From: Oscillospiraceae bacterium
GTDB lineage: Bacteria; Bacillota; Clostridia; Saccharofermentanales; Saccharofermentanaceae
Direction of reading: 5' to 3'
DNA length: 64,000 nt
NCBI GenBank assembly: GCA_902780785.1
Contig: CACZGS010000001.1
Coordinates: forward strand, 1-64,000
Within the stretch, counting starts at the first letter, position 1. The number at the start of each line of letters is the position of its first letter. The notes under the pieces were generated by a model. That model was not told the origin of the DNA. It worked only from the letters and a program-made list of their open reading frames with translations, and did not search any database. Both the position numbers and the translations under genes were made by a program. Of this stretch, positions 25,723-34,913 are shown one piece after another.

Positions 25723-27327
25723 TTACTTTGAATTGATATTCTCGAAACTGAGCTTGAACTTCTCGTTGTGGTCGATCGCCCAGTCGACGGCCCATTCGGA
25801 TTCGAAAAGGACTACCGGTTCATTGTCTCTGTCGAGAACGAGGAGTGAAGTTGAAGTAAGAGTCATCTCCTTAGGATCGAATCCCTCAACTTCGGACTTG
25901 GCCCAGCGTGCAAGACGGTAGGGCAGGGCTGTTCTTACGATATCTACGTTATATTCGGATTTAAGTCTGTATTCGAGAACGTCGAACTGGAGGATACCGA
26001 CAACGCCCATGACATAAGTCTCTGTACCGATGTTGGGCTGCTTGTAGAGCTGGACTGCGCCTTCCTGTGAGAGCTGCTCGATACCTTTTAAGAACTGCTT
26101 GCGCTTCATTGAATCCTTAGGCTCAACGCGTGCGAAGTTTTCCGGTGCGAATACCGGGATAGGGTCGAACTCGAACTTTCTGTTGGAAGATATGATCGTG
26201 TCGCCGATCCTGAAGTTGCCGGGATCGAAGATACCAATGATGTCACCTGCATAAGCTTCTTCTGTGATGGCTCTGTCCTGGGCCATGAACTGCTGGGGCT
26301 GGGCGAGAGTGATCTTCTTGCCTGTACGCATGAGGTTTACTGTCATGTTCTTCTCATACTGGCCGGAGCAGATACGGATAAATGCCATACGGTCTCTGTG
26401 TGAAGGGTCCATGTTGGCCTGGATCTTGAATACGAAGCCGGAGAACATTGAATCTTCGGGTTCGACAACGCCGTCAGTGGTGTTGTGGGGAGCAGGTCCG
26501 GGACTCATCTTAAGGAAGTGCTGTAAGAAGGGCTCTACACCGAAGTTTGTGATAGCTGAACCGAAGAATACAGGTGTTAATTCACCCTTTAAGACCTTGT
26601 CCATGTCGAGTTCATCGCCTGCCATGTCAAGGAGTTCAATGTCGTTACGAAGTGTCTCAAGGTGGCCTGTCATGAGCATCTCATCGAGCTTCGGGTCGTC
26701 GATGCCGGAGACGCTCTGTGTGACCATGGATGCGCCGTGGTCATTGTTTTCGCGGTCGAAGAGGAGGACATTTCTTGATTCTCTCTCGTAAACACCTTCA
26801 AAATCGCCGTCTGTGCCGATAGGCCAGTTGATCGGGACGGATCTGATGCCCAATACCTTCTCGAGCTCGTCCATGAGGTCGAAAGGATTCTTGGCAGCAC
26901 GGTCCATCTTATTGATAAAAGTGAAGATCGGGATGCCTCTTCTGCGGCAGACCTGGAAAAGCTTTATTGTCTGGGTCTCTACACCCTTTGCGCCGTCAAG
27001 GACCATTACCGCAGAGTCAGCTGCGCAGAGTGTTCTGTATGTGTCCTCTGAGAAGTCCTGGTGACCGGGGGTGTCAAGAATATTGATATGGCAGCCGTCA
27101 TATTCGAACTGCATTACTGATGAGGTTACTGAGATACCACGCTTTTTCTCGATCTCCATCCAGTCTGAAGTAGCGTGGCGTGCAGCCTTACGCGCTTTGA
27201 CAGATCCTGCCTGATGGATAGCACCTCCGTAAAGAAGGAGCTTCTCTGTGATTGTGGTCTTACCTGCGTCCGGGTGCGAGATTATCGCAAACGTGCGGCG
27301 TCTTTTAATTTCATCAACTGAATTCAT
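25723..27327 (-). CDS. prfC: Peptide chain release factor 3
   Basis: 534 residues from the ATG at 27327 (a GAGGG site lies just upstream; the longer frame to 27366 lacks one). It is a translational GTPase that recycles RF1/RF2. G1 is SHPDAGKTT near residue 19, G3 is LDTPGHQDF, G4 is NKMDR; RF3 domains II and III follow. It forms a release-factor pair with prfA at 11562 although the two are not linked. It is transcribed opposite to its neighbours. Confidence 0.97.
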   Translation of the reverse strand: MNSVDEIKRRRTFAIISHPDAGKTTITEKLLLYGGAIHQAGSVKARKAARHATSDWMEIEKKRGISVTSSVMQFEYDGCHINILDTPGHQDFSEDTYRTLCAADSAVMVLDGAKGVETQTIKLFQVCRRRGIPIFTFINKMDRAAKNPFDLMDELEKVLGIRSVPINWPIGTDGDFEGVYERESRNVLLFDRENNDHGASMVTQSVSGIDDPKLDEMLMTGHLETLRNDIELLDMAGDELDMDKVLKGELTPVFFGSAITNFGVEPFLQHFLKMSPGPAPHNTTDGVVEPEDSMFSGFVFKIQANMDPSHRDRMAFIRICSGQYEKNMTVNLMRTGKKITLAQPQQFMAQDRAITEEAYAGDIIGIFDPGNFRIGDTIISSNRKFEFDPIPVFAPENFARVEPKDSMKRKQFLKGIEQLSQEGAVQLYKQPNIGTETYVMGVVGILQFDVLEYRLKSEYNVDIVRTALPYRLARWAKSEVEGFDPKEMTLTSTSLLVLDRDNEPVVLFESEWAVDWAIDHNEKFKLSFENINSK

Positions 27328-27369
27328 TTTGCCCTCAAGAAATGTATAATAGCCTAATAGAGACAAGTA

Positions 27370-27398
27370 ATTATATATAAGAAAGAAGGGAATTACAA
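27370..27398 (-). promoter_or_regulatory. Promoter of prfC
   Basis: Minus-strand TTGTAA (27398-27393) and TATAAT (27375-27370) with a 17-bp spacer, overlapping the region just upstream of malQ. Confidence 0.6.
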
Positions 27399-27401
27399 AT
27401 A

Positions 27402-29030
27402 ATGAGACGTGGTGGTGGCGTTCTAATGCATATCAGCTCACTTCCGGGTCCTTTTGGCACGGGCGTGATCGGACAGGAGGCAATAGACTTCGCGAAGCAA
27501 CTGGCTTCCCAGGGAATGAAGTACTGGCAGGTTCTGCCGTTTTCCTACCCCGGCATGGGCAATTCACCCTATCAGAGTTTCTCGGCTTTTGCCGGTAACT
27601 GGCTCTTTATCGACCCCAGAAGGCTCGAAAAGCGCGGCCTTCTGACACCTGCAGAGGTTCAGCAGGCTGAATATACCCAGAACAAGTGGCGTATCGACTA
27701 CGATTTCTTAAGGACCAACAGGGATGAGCTCTTAAGAAAAGCTTTTGAGCGCGCAGACAAGGACCTGCTCGCAAAGGCTGACAAGTTTATCAAGGACAAC
27801 AAGTGGGTCCAGGACGTTGCAGCTTATCAGACAGTAAAGGATGCCGACTTCGGCAAGCCCTGGTGGGAATGGTCCGACGTTAACTTAAGAAACTACGAGA
27901 AGTCCGCAGTAGCAGGACTTAAGAATAATCCCAATTACAGATATCACGGCTTTGTACAGTATCTGTTCTTTGACGAGTGGGCACAGGTCAAGAAGGAGAT
28001 CAACGATCTTGGCATCTCCATAATCGGCGATATCCCGTTCTATGTGTCGGGAGATTCAGCTGACGTATGGGCCAGCAGGGATCTTTTCAAGATGGCAACT
28101 CCGTCAGGAGTCAATAAAGTCCTTAAGGACTACGAGAAGGCTCTCGAAAAGTATAAGAAAGCTATGGAGAAGGGCGAGACCACCGATAAGGACGGCGAGC
28201 CTTTGAAGGAGCCCAGAAAACCGAAGCCGGAAGCACTCGTTTTCGAGAGCGTCGCAGGCGTTCCGCCGGATTATTTCTGCGCTGACGGCCAGCTCTGGGG
28301 CAACCCGATCTACGACTGGAAGAAGATGAAGGCTGACCACTATGCATGGTGGATGAGCAGACTTGAGGACAACTTCAAGCTCTTCGACTTCTTAAGGATC
28401 GACCATTTCCGCGCGTTCTCATCTTACTGTGAGATCGAAGCAAATGCTGAGACAGCAAGAGACGGCAAGTGGATCCCCGGTCCGGGCCTTGATTTCTTCG
28501 AAGAATACGACAAGAAGTTCAAGGACAGATCGAGGCTCATCGCTGAGGATCTTGGCGAAGTAACGCCTGACCTCGCTGAGTTCATGGGCAAGGTCGGAAT
28601 TCCCGGCATGAGAGTCATGGAATTCGCATTCTATCCGGGCGACAACAGCTCATTCCTGCCTCATAACTTCGACAATAACTGCGTCGCATACACAGGCACA
28701 CATGATAACAACACTCTTCTCGGCTGGCTTTGGGACAGCCCGGAGGAGGTTCGCAAGTGCTGCCTCGAATACTGCGGTTTTACAGGCGATAACTGGGGTG
28801 ACGGCGGCAGCCACAGCGGTTCATGCAGAGCGATCATCAAGACTCTGTGGATGAGCCATGCTGACGTAGCGATAATCCCTATCCAGGACATGTTAGGCTA
28901 CGGCGGAGATACGAGAATGAATATCCCCGGAACGCCTACAGGCAACTGGATGGTAAGGTTTACGAAGGAAGACTTTGATTCCATTGACAACGAATGGTAC
29001 AGGAATCTTAACAGGATCTATTTCAGATAA
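27402..29030 (+). CDS. malQ: 4-alpha-glucanotransferase (GH77) with Lys/Glu-rich insert
   Basis: 542 residues. GH77 amylomaltase transfers maltodextrin segments between glucans. Hallmarks: RGGGVLMHISSLPGPFGTG at the N-terminus, GDIPFYVSGDSADVWA, GVPPDYF--DGQLWGNP, FLRIDHFRAF (catalytic Asp region), LIAEDLGEVT and YTGTHDNNT. Between DLFKMA and AGVPPDYF lies an insert of about 45 residues (233-279), strongly charged and probably coiled-coil, where typical enzymes have a short loop. First of a run with glpK. Confidence 0.95.
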   Translation: MRRGGGVLMHISSLPGPFGTGVIGQEAIDFAKQLASQGMKYWQVLPFSYPGMGNSPYQSFSAFAGNWLFIDPRRLEKRGLLTPAEVQQAEYTQNKWRIDYDFLRTNRDELLRKAFERADKDLLAKADKFIKDNKWVQDVAAYQTVKDADFGKPWWEWSDVNLRNYEKSAVAGLKNNPNYRYHGFVQYLFFDEWAQVKKEINDLGISIIGDIPFYVSGDSADVWASRDLFKMATPSGVNKVLKDYEKALEKYKKAMEKGETTDKDGEPLKEPRKPKPEALVFESVAGVPPDYFCADGQLWGNPIYDWKKMKADHYAWWMSRLEDNFKLFDFLRIDHFRAFSSYCEIEANAETARDGKWIPGPGLDFFEEYDKKFKDRSRLIAEDLGEVTPDLAEFMGKVGIPGMRVMEFAFYPGDNSSFLPHNFDNNCVAYTGTHDNNTLLGWLWDSPEEVRKCCLEYCGFTGDNWGDGGSHSGSCRAIIKTLWMSHADVAIIPIQDMLGYGGDTRMNIPGTPTGNWMVRFTKEDFDSIDNEWYRNLNRIYFR

Positions 29031-29040
29031 GGAGATTCGT

Positions 29041-30579
29041 ATGAAGTATATTCTTTGCATCGATCAGGGAACCACATCCACAAAGGCATTCCTCCTTGAT
29101 GAGGAAGGACATCTGTCACAGGGTACGCATGTGCCCTTTAAGCAGTACTATCCGCAGCCCGGATGGGTAAGCCACGATGCAGAGGAGATATACGTTTCAG
29201 TCCTTAAAGCGATCGCCATGATATTAAAGGAGCACCCTGAGGCAAAGGGCAATATCGCATGCATGGGCATTACCAACCAGCGTGAGACGACAGTCGCTTT
29301 CTCACATACCGGAAAGCCTTTGGATCAGGCCATCGTATGGCAGTGCAGAAGGACTTCCGATATCTGCAGACGTCCGGCTATTAGGGATCAGGGCAGAAGG
29401 ATCACCGAGATCACGGGTCTTAAGATCGACCCTTATTTCTCCGCTACGAAGATGCTCTGGCTCATGGAGAGCATCAGGAGCTTAAGAGAGCGCTGCGCCA
29501 CGGGTGAAGCACATCTTTCCACAATCGACGGCTTCCTCGTATACAGGCTTACTAACGGTGCTTCCTATGCTTCCGATTATTCGAACTGCTCGAGGACTAT
29601 GCTTTTCGACATCGCGAAAAAGGAATATGACCAGGACTTCTTAGAGCTCTTCGGCATTCCGCAGAGAGCGCTCGCAAAGCCGATGGAATCCTGCGCTGAT
29701 TACGGAGAGATCGACCTTAATGCCGAGTATCTTCAGAGCAAGAAATTTGACAGCAGTGAGATCGATGACCTGCTCTCATTGAACGGCGTTCATATCACGG
29801 GCGTACTGGGCGACCAGCCTGCGGCCCTTTTAGGCCAGAACGCAATAAACAAAGGCGATTCAAAGACCACATACGGTACGGGAAGCTTTACTTTGATGAA
29901 CCTCGGAACAGAGCCCGTATTCTCCAAGAACGGACTTCTGACTTCGTGCGCATGGTCCATCAAGGGCGTCACGAATTATGCTCTTGAAGGAAGCATCTTC
30001 CAGGCAGGTTCCGTAATAAGCTGGCTTAAGGATGAGCTTCAGTTTATCGATACTCCCGCCGAGTGCGACGATATCTGCAATTCCATTGAAGATGCAGGCG
30101 GTGTTTATCTTGTTCCCGCATTTACGGGCTTGGGCGCACCTTACTGGAAGCCCGATGCCAGAGGCATCTTAACCGGACTTACAAGAGGTACTGGAAGAGC
30201 CCAGATCGTAAGGGCGGGCGTTGAATCGATCGCATATCAGGTTACGGAACTCGTTAACCTCATGACTGACGATACAGGCATAAAGGCAGGCACGATGAAG
30301 GTAGACGGCGGCGTCTGCGCAAGCTCGTTCCTCATGCAGCTCCAGTCAGATCTCCTGGGAGTTAAGATCACAAGAGCCTTAAGCGATGAGATGACCGCGA
30401 TGGGCGCGGGACTTGCAGCGGGAATCGAAGCAGGCATCTTCGAATCCATCGAAGCTACGGGCAAGTTCTATCAGGCCGGAGCATCTTATGATCCCAAGAT
30501 GTCCGCATTTGAAGTATCCGAGAAGATGGAGGGTTACCGTTCTGCCGTAAGAGCAACGCTTCTTTCAGGCAACGACTGA
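29041..30579 (+). CDS. glpK: Glycerol kinase
   Basis: 512 residues from the ATG at 29041 (AAGGAG 5 bp upstream). FGGY kinase signatures: IDQGTTSTKAFL, GITNQRETT, VWQCRRT, GDQPAALLGQ, TYGTGSFTLMN and GLGAPYW. It phosphorylates glycerol to glycerol-3-phosphate. It begins 10 bp after malQ; no glpF or glpD is nearby. Confidence 0.96.
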   Translation: MKYILCIDQGTTSTKAFLLDEEGHLSQGTHVPFKQYYPQPGWVSHDAEEIYVSVLKAIAMILKEHPEAKGNIACMGITNQRETTVAFSHTGKPLDQAIVWQCRRTSDICRRPAIRDQGRRITEITGLKIDPYFSATKMLWLMESIRSLRERCATGEAHLSTIDGFLVYRLTNGASYASDYSNCSRTMLFDIAKKEYDQDFLELFGIPQRALAKPMESCADYGEIDLNAEYLQSKKFDSSEIDDLLSLNGVHITGVLGDQPAALLGQNAINKGDSKTTYGTGSFTLMNLGTEPVFSKNGLLTSCAWSIKGVTNYALEGSIFQAGSVISWLKDELQFIDTPAECDDICNSIEDAGGVYLVPAFTGLGAPYWKPDARGILTGLTRGTGRAQIVRAGVESIAYQVTELVNLMTDDTGIKAGTMKVDGGVCASSFLMQLQSDLLGVKITRALSDEMTAMGAGLAAGIEAGIFESIEATGKFYQAGASYDPKMSAFEVSEKMEGYRSAVRATLLSGND

Positions 30580-30583
30580 TCTA

Positions 30584-31513
30584 ATGATTCAGGTTTATAT
30601 AGTTTTCTTCAAGATATTCGTATTTCTGGCTTTAGGCTTTGTCTTAAACAAGACTAAGGTCATCGACGGCAACGCCGAGAAGGCTTTATCGAAGATCCTG
30701 CTTACGGCTGTCCTGCCGTTCATGATCCTAAATTCAAGCCAGCACACGTATTCACATGAAGCAGTAAACGGCATGGTAACATGCGCCGCTTTCGGCATCG
30801 GTTATTATGCTCTGACGCTCATTGTAATGAGGCTCTCGCTCAAAAAAGCGAAGATGTCCGAAGACGAGCGCAGGATAATGGTTACCTGCACGACCTTTGC
30901 AAACACAGGGTTTGTGGGCTTTCCTCTCATGGAAGCATTGTTCGGCAATTACGGACTTCTCCTTGCCGCAGTCTATAACCTCTGCTACAACCTGTTCTTT
31001 TATACTTACGCAGTCTATCTGTTTTCGAGAAAGCCTAAATTCAGGCTTTTGGAGATATTCAAGAACCCCGTATCCGTTGCATCCATCCTTGCTATCGTAC
31101 TGTTCATAATCCCGTGGAGGATGCCTTCGTTCTTAAGCGAGACATTTAAGCTCATCGGCGACATGACGGTTCCGATGTCCATGATGGTAATGGGTTCGAT
31201 GCTTGCAGGCGTTAAGGTAAAGAAACTTCTTACGGATAAGAAGGGTTATATTGTATCTGCTTTAAGACTTATGGTTCTTCCTGCAGTTGTAATGGGAGTT
31301 GTCTTCGCAGTATCTTTATTCTATCCGATGGGCGCTGAGACAAAGAGTGTAATCGTTCTGATGTGCGCTTTGCCTTGCGGCTCAATGAATGTAATATATT
31401 CCGAGAACCACGATGTGGCACCGCATTTTTGTGCGAGGACAGTATCCCTGTCGATGATATTCATGCTTGTGACCCTTATGTTCTGGGCATGGGCAGTTCA
31501 GGCAGTATTCTGA
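30584..31513 (+). CDS. AEC-family (auxin efflux carrier-like) permease
   Basis: 309 residues with about ten membrane helices and the AEC/MleP pattern: GFVLNKTKVID, ALSKILLTAVLPFMI, TFANTGFVGFPL, and the PMSMMVMGSMLA segment. Bacterial members export or take up small organic acids such as malate. It starts four bases after glpK and has no ribosome site of its own, so it is probably coupled. Confidence 0.88.
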   Translation: MIQVYIVFFKIFVFLALGFVLNKTKVIDGNAEKALSKILLTAVLPFMILNSSQHTYSHEAVNGMVTCAAFGIGYYALTLIVMRLSLKKAKMSEDERRIMVTCTTFANTGFVGFPLMEALFGNYGLLLAAVYNLCYNLFFYTYAVYLFSRKPKFRLLEIFKNPVSVASILAIVLFIIPWRMPSFLSETFKLIGDMTVPMSMMVMGSMLAGVKVKKLLTDKKGYIVSALRLMVLPAVVMGVVFAVSLFYPMGAETKSVIVLMCALPCGSMNVIYSENHDVAPHFCARTVSLSMIFMLVTLMFWAWAVQAVF

Positions 31514-31530
31514 TATAAGAGGTGTAGGAA

Positions 31531-32274
31531 ATGAGTGAGAACAATGGAAAGATCGAGAGGATCGAGAACGAGAGACTGGTAGAGCTCTTAGGCTCCATAA
31601 GACAGGACAGTTCCGAAGAGAACATGATCGCAGTACTTAAAGAAGCTGCGGTCGCCAAATTCCTGGTTCCCGTTGACGGCACGGAGGGCAATTACAGCTT
31701 CCATGCGGTAAGCGATTCCAAGGGTCTTAAGTATATGGTCGTATATTGTGACTCCGACAGTTTTGAAGTCGCATTCGAAAATAAGAAGGAGCCGCAGAAA
31801 GGCGTAGTAGCAGGCTTTGCGGACCTTATCGATGTCGTCATGGCACCTAAGATGGGTCTCTCGGGCTTTGTCATCAATCCGGGTTCTGAGGAAGTCCTCT
31901 TCGGCAAGGATATGCTCAAGATGATCGCTGCCCAGATGGGTATTGGAGGAGACGGCACCGCAAAGGTCGGAGAGCCTGACAAGTATCCGCCGGAACTTAA
32001 GAAAGCACTTACGGGTTACCTTCAGATAGAACCCACCGTATCCGATATCTGGGTAAGACTCATGAGGGAGAACGGCACTGACCGCCTTATCTGGCTTATC
32101 GTATGTGATGCGGAAGGCGAGGGCGAGCCCCTGAAATATACACTCGAGAACTTAAGAAAGTATTGTCTGCCTTATCTCGATAACATGGACGCGATGGTCG
32201 TATCGAGCAGGGAAGACTTCGCAAAGCAGGTCATTGAAGGCGTAAAGCCCTTTGTTACAAGGATCGACGGCTGA
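31531..32274 (+). CDS. SseB-family protein
   Basis: 247 residues, soluble. N-terminal SseB-like domain: AKFLVPVDG, LKYMVVYCDSDSFEVAF and GLSGFVINPGSEEVLF, followed by a C-terminal half with SDIWVRLMRENGTDRLIWLIVCD. SseB was named for serine sensitivity in E. coli; its molecular role is unclear. Probably in the same transcript as the AEC gene. Confidence 0.75.
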   Translation: MSENNGKIERIENERLVELLGSIRQDSSEENMIAVLKEAAVAKFLVPVDGTEGNYSFHAVSDSKGLKYMVVYCDSDSFEVAFENKKEPQKGVVAGFADLIDVVMAPKMGLSGFVINPGSEEVLFGKDMLKMIAAQMGIGGDGTAKVGEPDKYPPELKKALTGYLQIEPTVSDIWVRLMRENGTDRLIWLIVCDAEGEGEPLKYTLENLRKYCLPYLDNMDAMVVSSREDFAKQVIEGVKPFVTRIDG

Positions 32275-32276
32275 AG

Positions 32277-32930
32277 ATGCATAGGGGCAAGACAGGTCTT
32301 ATAGTCTTAACCATTCTGGTGGCAATGTTCTTTCTTTTTATTGCCATCCTTTTCGGGTCAAGCACAAAAAGACAGGACAATATCGACAGGAGAGATGAGA
32401 TTAATGCCAGGCTCGATGTTATCGCCCAGACAGACCTTACAATCTACTGGATAGGAGACGTTCCTGCCGAATTAGAGCATCTGATGCCTGTGATCACTGT
32501 GGTTCCGCCCGAACAGGCTTCGGAGGAGACACTTCCCATCAAGGTCTTCCAGTATCATGTGACGGAATACGATACTGACGGGAATTATGTGAGCGAAGAG
32601 CATCCGAGGGAATATCCTGAGCACATGCTTATCGTTATTACCGGAAACCCGGCGCTCTCAGATTCCGGAAAGGCCGCTTTGCTCGATTCTATATCCAAGA
32701 ACGGCGTTCCCGTGATCGCCTTAGGTGACGGAGCAGCAGATTTTCTGGCCAAACTCCTTATGCGCGTAAGATATAAGGAAGGACCCGGAAGTTCTTTATA
32801 TTACTGCCTCGGAAAAGGATATAAGGAAAACCTCATTCCTGAGGACAAAGTCATTGCAGGCGGGTGGGATCTGGCCGGAGCAATACCTGACATAATAGAT
32901 GTGGCAAACGCTGATTATATGCCCCAATAA
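32277..32930 (+). CDS. Membrane-anchored hypothetical protein
   Basis: 217 residues. One N-terminal membrane helix (~6-26) followed by an extracytoplasmic alpha/beta region containing LIVITGNPALSDSGKAALLDSI and GVPVIALGDGAADFL, reminiscent of a Rossmann-like fold. Starts two bases after the SseB gene. No family recognised. Confidence 0.65.
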   Translation: MHRGKTGLIVLTILVAMFFLFIAILFGSSTKRQDNIDRRDEINARLDVIAQTDLTIYWIGDVPAELEHLMPVITVVPPEQASEETLPIKVFQYHVTEYDTDGNYVSEEHPREYPEHMLIVITGNPALSDSGKAALLDSISKNGVPVIALGDGAADFLAKLLMRVRYKEGPGSSLYYCLGKGYKENLIPEDKVIAGGWDLAGAIPDIIDVANADYMPQ

Positions 32931-32954
32931 TGTGCAAAAAGAACCATTTATGGT

Positions 32955-32983
32955 TTGACACCTAATTGTAATAATTATAATAT
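32955..32983 (+). promoter_or_regulatory. Promoter of xpt / nucleoside uptake operon
   Basis: Perfect TTGACA (32955-32960), then TATAAT at 32976 (15-bp spacer) or TAATAT at 32978 (17 bp). The leader is only about 30 nt, too short for a purine riboswitch. Confidence 0.75.
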
Positions 32984-33019
32984 ATGAGGGTGTTTATATC
33001 CTTTTAGGAGGTGGTTCAT

Positions 33020-33595
33020 ATCCGCACGTTAGAACAAAGGATCCTTACCGAAGGACAGGTACTTCCGGGTGAAGTTCTAAAGGTAGGAAGCTTCTTAAAC
33101 CAGCAGATCGACACAAAACTCCTGAAGGAAATGGGTGACGAGGTCGCCAGACTTTTTTCGCAGAGTAACGTAACAAAGGTTCTGACCATTGAGTCTTCGG
33201 GCATTGCGCTCGCATATGCCGCTGCTGTCTCTTTGGGCGTTCCCATGGTATTTGCGAAGAAGCACAAGAGCAGCAATCTTGCAGGCAATATCCTCACATC
33301 CAAGGTTTTCTCTTATACCCACCAGCAGACATACGACATCATGGTATCGGGCGATTACATTAAGAACGATGACGTTATCCTCATCGTTGATGATTTTCTT
33401 GCCATGGGCAATGCGCTCAACGGACTGATCGATATCGTCGGCCAGGGCGGTGCAAAGCTTGCAGGCTGCGCTATTGCCATCGAGAAGGGCTTCCAGGGCG
33501 GCGGTGATGCTTTGAGAGCGAAGGGTATCAGGGTCGAGTCGCTGGCCATAATCGACAAGATGACCGACGACTCACTTGAGTTCAGGGCACAGTGA
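33020..33595 (+). CDS. xpt: Xanthine phosphoribosyltransferase, probable AUC start
   Basis: 191 residues. Type I PRTase with IESSGIALAYAAA, VFAKKHKS, VSGDYI and the PRPP motif LIVDDFLAMGNAL. It converts xanthine to XMP. The start is odd. The only canonical in-frame start is GTG 33011, whose G is the last base of a perfect AGGAGG site; an in-frame TAG lies at 33005. The ATC at 33020 is 8 bp after the site and aligns with the Met of Bacillus Xpt (IRTLEQRI against MEALKRKI as I recall it). It precedes the nucleoside uptake genes. Confidence 0.9.
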   Translation: MRTLEQRILTEGQVLPGEVLKVGSFLNQQIDTKLLKEMGDEVARLFSQSNVTKVLTIESSGIALAYAAAVSLGVPMVFAKKHKSSNLAGNILTSKVFSYTHQQTYDIMVSGDYIKNDDVILIVDDFLAMGNALNGLIDIVGQGGAKLAGCAIAIEKGFQGGGDALRAKGIRVESLAIIDKMTDDSLEFRAQ

Positions 33596-33662
33596 TCCTG
33601 AACACTTTAATTTTTGATATGCAATTGATTGGCATATAACAATTTAGAACGGGAGGCAGTTT

Positions 33663-34883
33663 ATGAAAAAACTCATTTCGATGATTGTAACTGCTGCACT
33701 TGCAGTTACTTCAGTCTTCGCACTTGCCGGCTGTAATTCGGCTAGCGGCAGCAATGGCAGCAACGGCGGAGACAAGGCATCAAACTTCAAGGTTGGTGCT
33801 ATCTACATTAACAGCCAGAATGACACATCAGGTTATACCTATGCGCACCATCATGGTATTACCGAAGGTATGAAGAAGATCGGTTTGGATCCCGCTAAGG
33901 ATCTTTACATCGTAGACAACGTACCTGAGGACGACGAGAAGGTTAAGCAGGCAATCGACCAGCTCGCCGGTAACGGATGCAACATCATTTTCGGTATCAG
34001 CTTCGGCTACATCAACGCATTCGAAGCTAAGGCTAAGGAATATCCGGACATCATCTTCTCTCACGCAACAGGTTATCTTTCAAACGATAAGAACTTCAAT
34101 AACTATTTCGGAAGAATCTATCAGGCTCGTTACCTCGCAGGTATCGCTGCAGGATATAAGTCTCTCGAAATGAAGAACGACAACATCGGCTATGTATCTG
34201 CATGGGGTACAGAATATGCTGAGACATGTTCCGGTATCAATGCATTTGCAATGGGATGCATGGCAGTTAACCCTAATGCAAAGATCAGCGTTTACGAGAT
34301 CTCCACATGGGGTGACCAGCAGCTTGAGAGACAGGCAGCTGAGACATTGATCGACACATACGGATGCGGCGTTATCGCTCAGCACTGTGACTCCGCTCAG
34401 CCTCAGATCGTTGCTAACGAGAAGGGCGTATTCGGATGCGGATACAACTCAGACATGTCTGCTGAGGCTCCTAAGGCTCACCTCACAGCACCTGTTTGGA
34501 ACTGGGACGTTTACTATGCAACAGCTATGAAGGCTGCTATGGAAGATCCGGCTAACTTCATGACAAAGGTAGGCAACTACTATGAAGGCTTGAAGGCAGG
34601 ATTCGTTGACGTATCACCTCTCACAGCTAACTGCACACCTGAGACAAAGGAAGCTATCGAGCTCGCTAAGGGTCTCATGGTATCCGGCGAGTGGGATGTA
34701 TTCTCCGGCGTTAAGCTCTCATTCTCCGGCGCTGCAGGTTCTGTAGGCGTTGCTAAGCAGGATGCAGCTCTTAAGACAAATGACGGTACTGAGATCGTTC
34801 CTGCAGGCGGCAAGTCTGTTGAAGACGGCGTAATCCAGGGCTCAATGAACTATTACGTTGAAGGCGTTACACAGGTTAACTGA
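33663..34883 (+). CDS. BMP/PnrA-family nucleoside-binding lipoprotein
   Basis: 406 residues. Lipoprotein signal peptide (1-23) with lipobox LAGC and acylated Cys24. The substrate-binding domain has VGAIYINSQNDTSGYTYAHHHGITEGM, VPEDDEKVKQAIDQL, and the NIGYVSAWG and AQHCDSAQP strands. PnrA/BmpA proteins deliver purine nucleosides to the ABC transporter encoded next. GGGAGG precedes the ATG. Very similar codon choice to the rest of the operon, suggesting strong expression. Confidence 0.95.
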   Translation: MKKLISMIVTAALAVTSVFALAGCNSASGSNGSNGGDKASNFKVGAIYINSQNDTSGYTYAHHHGITEGMKKIGLDPAKDLYIVDNVPEDDEKVKQAIDQLAGNGCNIIFGISFGYINAFEAKAKEYPDIIFSHATGYLSNDKNFNNYFGRIYQARYLAGIAAGYKSLEMKNDNIGYVSAWGTEYAETCSGINAFAMGCMAVNPNAKISVYEISTWGDQQLERQAAETLIDTYGCGVIAQHCDSAQPQIVANEKGVFGCGYNSDMSAEAPKAHLTAPVWNWDVYYATAMKAAMEDPANFMTKVGNYYEGLKAGFVDVSPLTANCTPETKEAIELAKGLMVSGEWDVFSGVKLSFSGAAGSVGVAKQDAALKTNDGTEIVPAGGKSVEDGVIQGSMNYYVEGVTQVN

Positions 34884-34913
34884 TAACTGAAATTTCTAAC
34901 TGCGAGGTGTTTT

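Noticed and set aside
33000..33019. Purine riboswitch before xpt
   Set aside because: The leader from the TTGACA promoter is only about 30 nt and has no three-way junction.
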